Source of the DNA: Alkalimonas sp.
GTDB lineage: Bacteria > Pseudomonadota > Gammaproteobacteria > Enterobacterales > Alteromonadaceae
Assembly: GCF_020831925.1 (NCBI RefSeq)
Contig: NZ_JAFIFQ010000014.1
Coordinates: 1 to 62,558, forward strand
Direction: 5' to 3'
Length of the DNA: 62,558 nucleotides
The first letter of the stretch is position 1. Each line of letters begins with the position of its first letter. This document shows positions 61,693 through 62,558 of this stretch, piece by piece. Under the pieces are notes generated by a model. That model had not been told where the DNA came from, did no database searches, and saw only the letters and a program-made list of their open reading frames with translations. The translations under genes and the position numbers were made by a program.

Positions 61693-62558
61693 TTAGGTTG
61701 GTTCCATCATCAAATGACCAAGCTCAAGCCAGACATCAATAGCCTGCTCAGCCGAGCCAAAGTGATCAATGACTTGCTGATAATCCAACTCGGGGATAAC
61801 CACAGATTGCAAATCACCACTCAGCGGATCCTGCACCTGTAGGACGGCTTCTCCTTGCTCATTACTGACCAACTGCAATAGCTGTTCCAGGCTTTCAGAG
61901 CTCAGATCAGGGAACAAGTCTTGTAATAATATGCCCTCAACACCCACTGACATTGTTGACGAATCAGGTTCAGACGCCTGGATAAAATCATCACTTATCA
62001 GTAAGGGTTCTTCTTCAACCGCAAAACTTCCCAGCTCATTGTCGTCCTCGGACGATTCGATGAAGAAGCCGGTCGTATCATCATTCAAAGGAACTGGGCT
62101 GGTGTAACCATTTAGTAAAGCAATGAAATCTTCAAAAGTATAGAGTAAAGCGCCCTCGCTCGAGACATCACCATTCTCATCTTGCTGCAATGGCTCATTG
62201 ATGGTCCCGCTGGCACCATTAAAGAATAAAAACTCCCCTTCATATTTGAAGATATGTGCCTGTGGCCGGTAACCAAGCTCATCCCGAAGGTAGTCGTTTC
62301 GGGCAGCGATGAAGAAGTCTCGGAAGTGTTCCGGACCAAACTCATCAGGTAAATCGGTTACTTTGATGATAATCACTTGACCATTTTCATTGATACCAGA
62401 CATCGCAAAATAGTTGCCATTTGAGTCCGCATCTGCGTCTGCGTCCGCGTCTGCATCGGCATCTGCATCGGCGTCTGCATCGGCATCTGCATCGGCATCC
62501 GCATCCGCATCTGCATCTGCATCTGCATCTGCATCTGCATCTGCATCTGCATCTGCAT
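61693..62558 (-). CDS. Large secreted protein, 3' end only (putative Lap-type adhesin with Asp-Ala tract)
   Basis: The frame is open without a stop to the window edge, so only the last 288 residues are seen. The upstream part (62425-62558) encodes about 22 Asp-Ala dipeptides, then SNGNYFAMSGINENGQVII and an acidic globular tail ending LGHLMMEPT. Position just upstream of lapB/lapC in the same orientation, as in the bpfA and lapA operons, suggests the surface adhesin that LapG cuts. The visible C-terminus has no GGxGxD RTX repeat, which is unusual, so another exported protein is possible. The (DA) tract is a flexible acidic linker. Confidence 0.75.
   Translation of the reverse strand, partial: ADADADADADADADADADADADADADADADADADADADADADADSNGNYFAMSGINENGQVIIIKVTDLPDEFGPEHFRDFFIAARNDYLRDELGYRPQAHIFKYEGEFLFFNGASGTINEPLQQDENGDVSSEGALLYTFEDFIALLNGYTSPVPLNDDTTGFFIESSEDDNELGSFAVEEEPLLISDDFIQASEPDSSTMSVGVEGILLQDLFPDLSSESLEQLLQLVSNEQGEAVLQVQDPLSGDLQSVVIPELDYQQVIDHFGSAEQAIDVWLELGHLMMEPT
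62425..62558. repeat. Hexanucleotide coding repeat (GCATCT/GCGTCT family) encoding (Asp-Ala)n
   Basis: About 22 copies of a 6-base unit run to the window edge. The copies nearest the edge are nearly identical (GCATCT on the plus strand), while those nearer the gene's 3' end vary (GCATCG, GCGTCT, GCGTCC). Read on the minus strand they encode alternating Asp and Ala. Copy number can change in steps of two codons without a frameshift. Confidence 0.95.

Noticed and set aside
62373-62558. Minus-strand open frame reading as repeated Met-Gln with Arg/Thr/Pro variants
   Set aside because: It is a frame shadow of the hexanucleotide repeat. The Asp-Ala frame continues into the long conserved-looking tail, whereas this frame stops early and has no normal composition.
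1-62558. CRISPR arrays, tRNA or rRNA genes, insertion sequences, prophage or integrase genes
   Set aside because: Looked for in intergenic regions and among the proteins; no repeat-spacer pattern, cloverleaf, transposase or integrase was found.

Overview
The window is chromosomal DNA of a gammaproteobacterium of the Alteromonadales/Chromatiaceae type; Rheinheimera, Alishewanella and Shewanella relatives fit best. The pointers are gene order (pilU-pilT-yggS-proC-yggT-rdgB-hemW; nrdR-ribD-ribE-ribBA-ribH-nusB-thiL-pgpA; xseB-ispA-dxs), a sodium-type PomAB flagellar stator, a DUF2982-like gene, and a Lap/Bpf adhesin secretion operon arranged much as in Shewanella. Genus is an inference from gene content; no rRNA is present. 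Coding density is high and nearly every gene is intact.

Layout. 1-1570: end of the histidine operon (hisF, hisIE), split by an unusual palindromic element. 1680-7930: a PocR-GAF-GGDEF diguanylate cyclase, two CBS-pair proteins, an RhtA-type exporter, a DUF962 protein and the twitching ATPases PilU/PilT. 7959-14223: yggS, proC, yggT, DUF4426, rdgB, hemW and a DUF885 lipoprotein, closed by a strong terminator. 14390-22369: an accessory-looking block: a pseudokinase-TM-FGE-like fusion, a DUF2884 protein, two DUF1566 (Lcl) exported proteins, a FapA/DUF342 protein and two poorly known proteins. 22564-26724: an RND efflux adaptor/pump pair. 26770-34574: a cysteine-cluster protein, an SDR, an FAD oxidoreductase, msrA, a cobalamin-riboswitch-controlled BtuB-like receptor, yajQ, a panE-like gene and thiI. 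34644-39572: pomB/pomA, then xseB-ispA-dxs. 39585-42647: a very large two-component-like GGDEF sensor. 42661-49814: pgpA, thiL, nusB, the riboflavin genes, nrdR, glyA. 50060-52904: SOS-controlled dinB, a cold-shock protein and a DEAD-box helicase. 52946-62558: the Lap operon on the minus strand, from the 3' end of a large protein with an (Asp-Ala)n tract through LapB/LapC/LapE-type secretion genes, a lipoprotein, LapG, LapD and an OmpA-like protein.

How it works together. Two themes recur. The first is cyclic di-GMP and surface life: two diguanylate cyclases with I-sites, YajQ, and a degenerate GGDEF/EAL LapD receptor next to its LapG protease and a type I secretion system for a surface adhesin. 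The second is core biosynthesis, where the flavin, thiamine and isoprenoid genes cluster. The most unusual pieces are the pseudokinase/FGE plus DUF1566 neighbourhood, whose exported domains are expected to share the C-type-lectin fold, and the slippage-prone hexanucleotide repeat that encodes the Asp-Ala tract of the putative adhesin.
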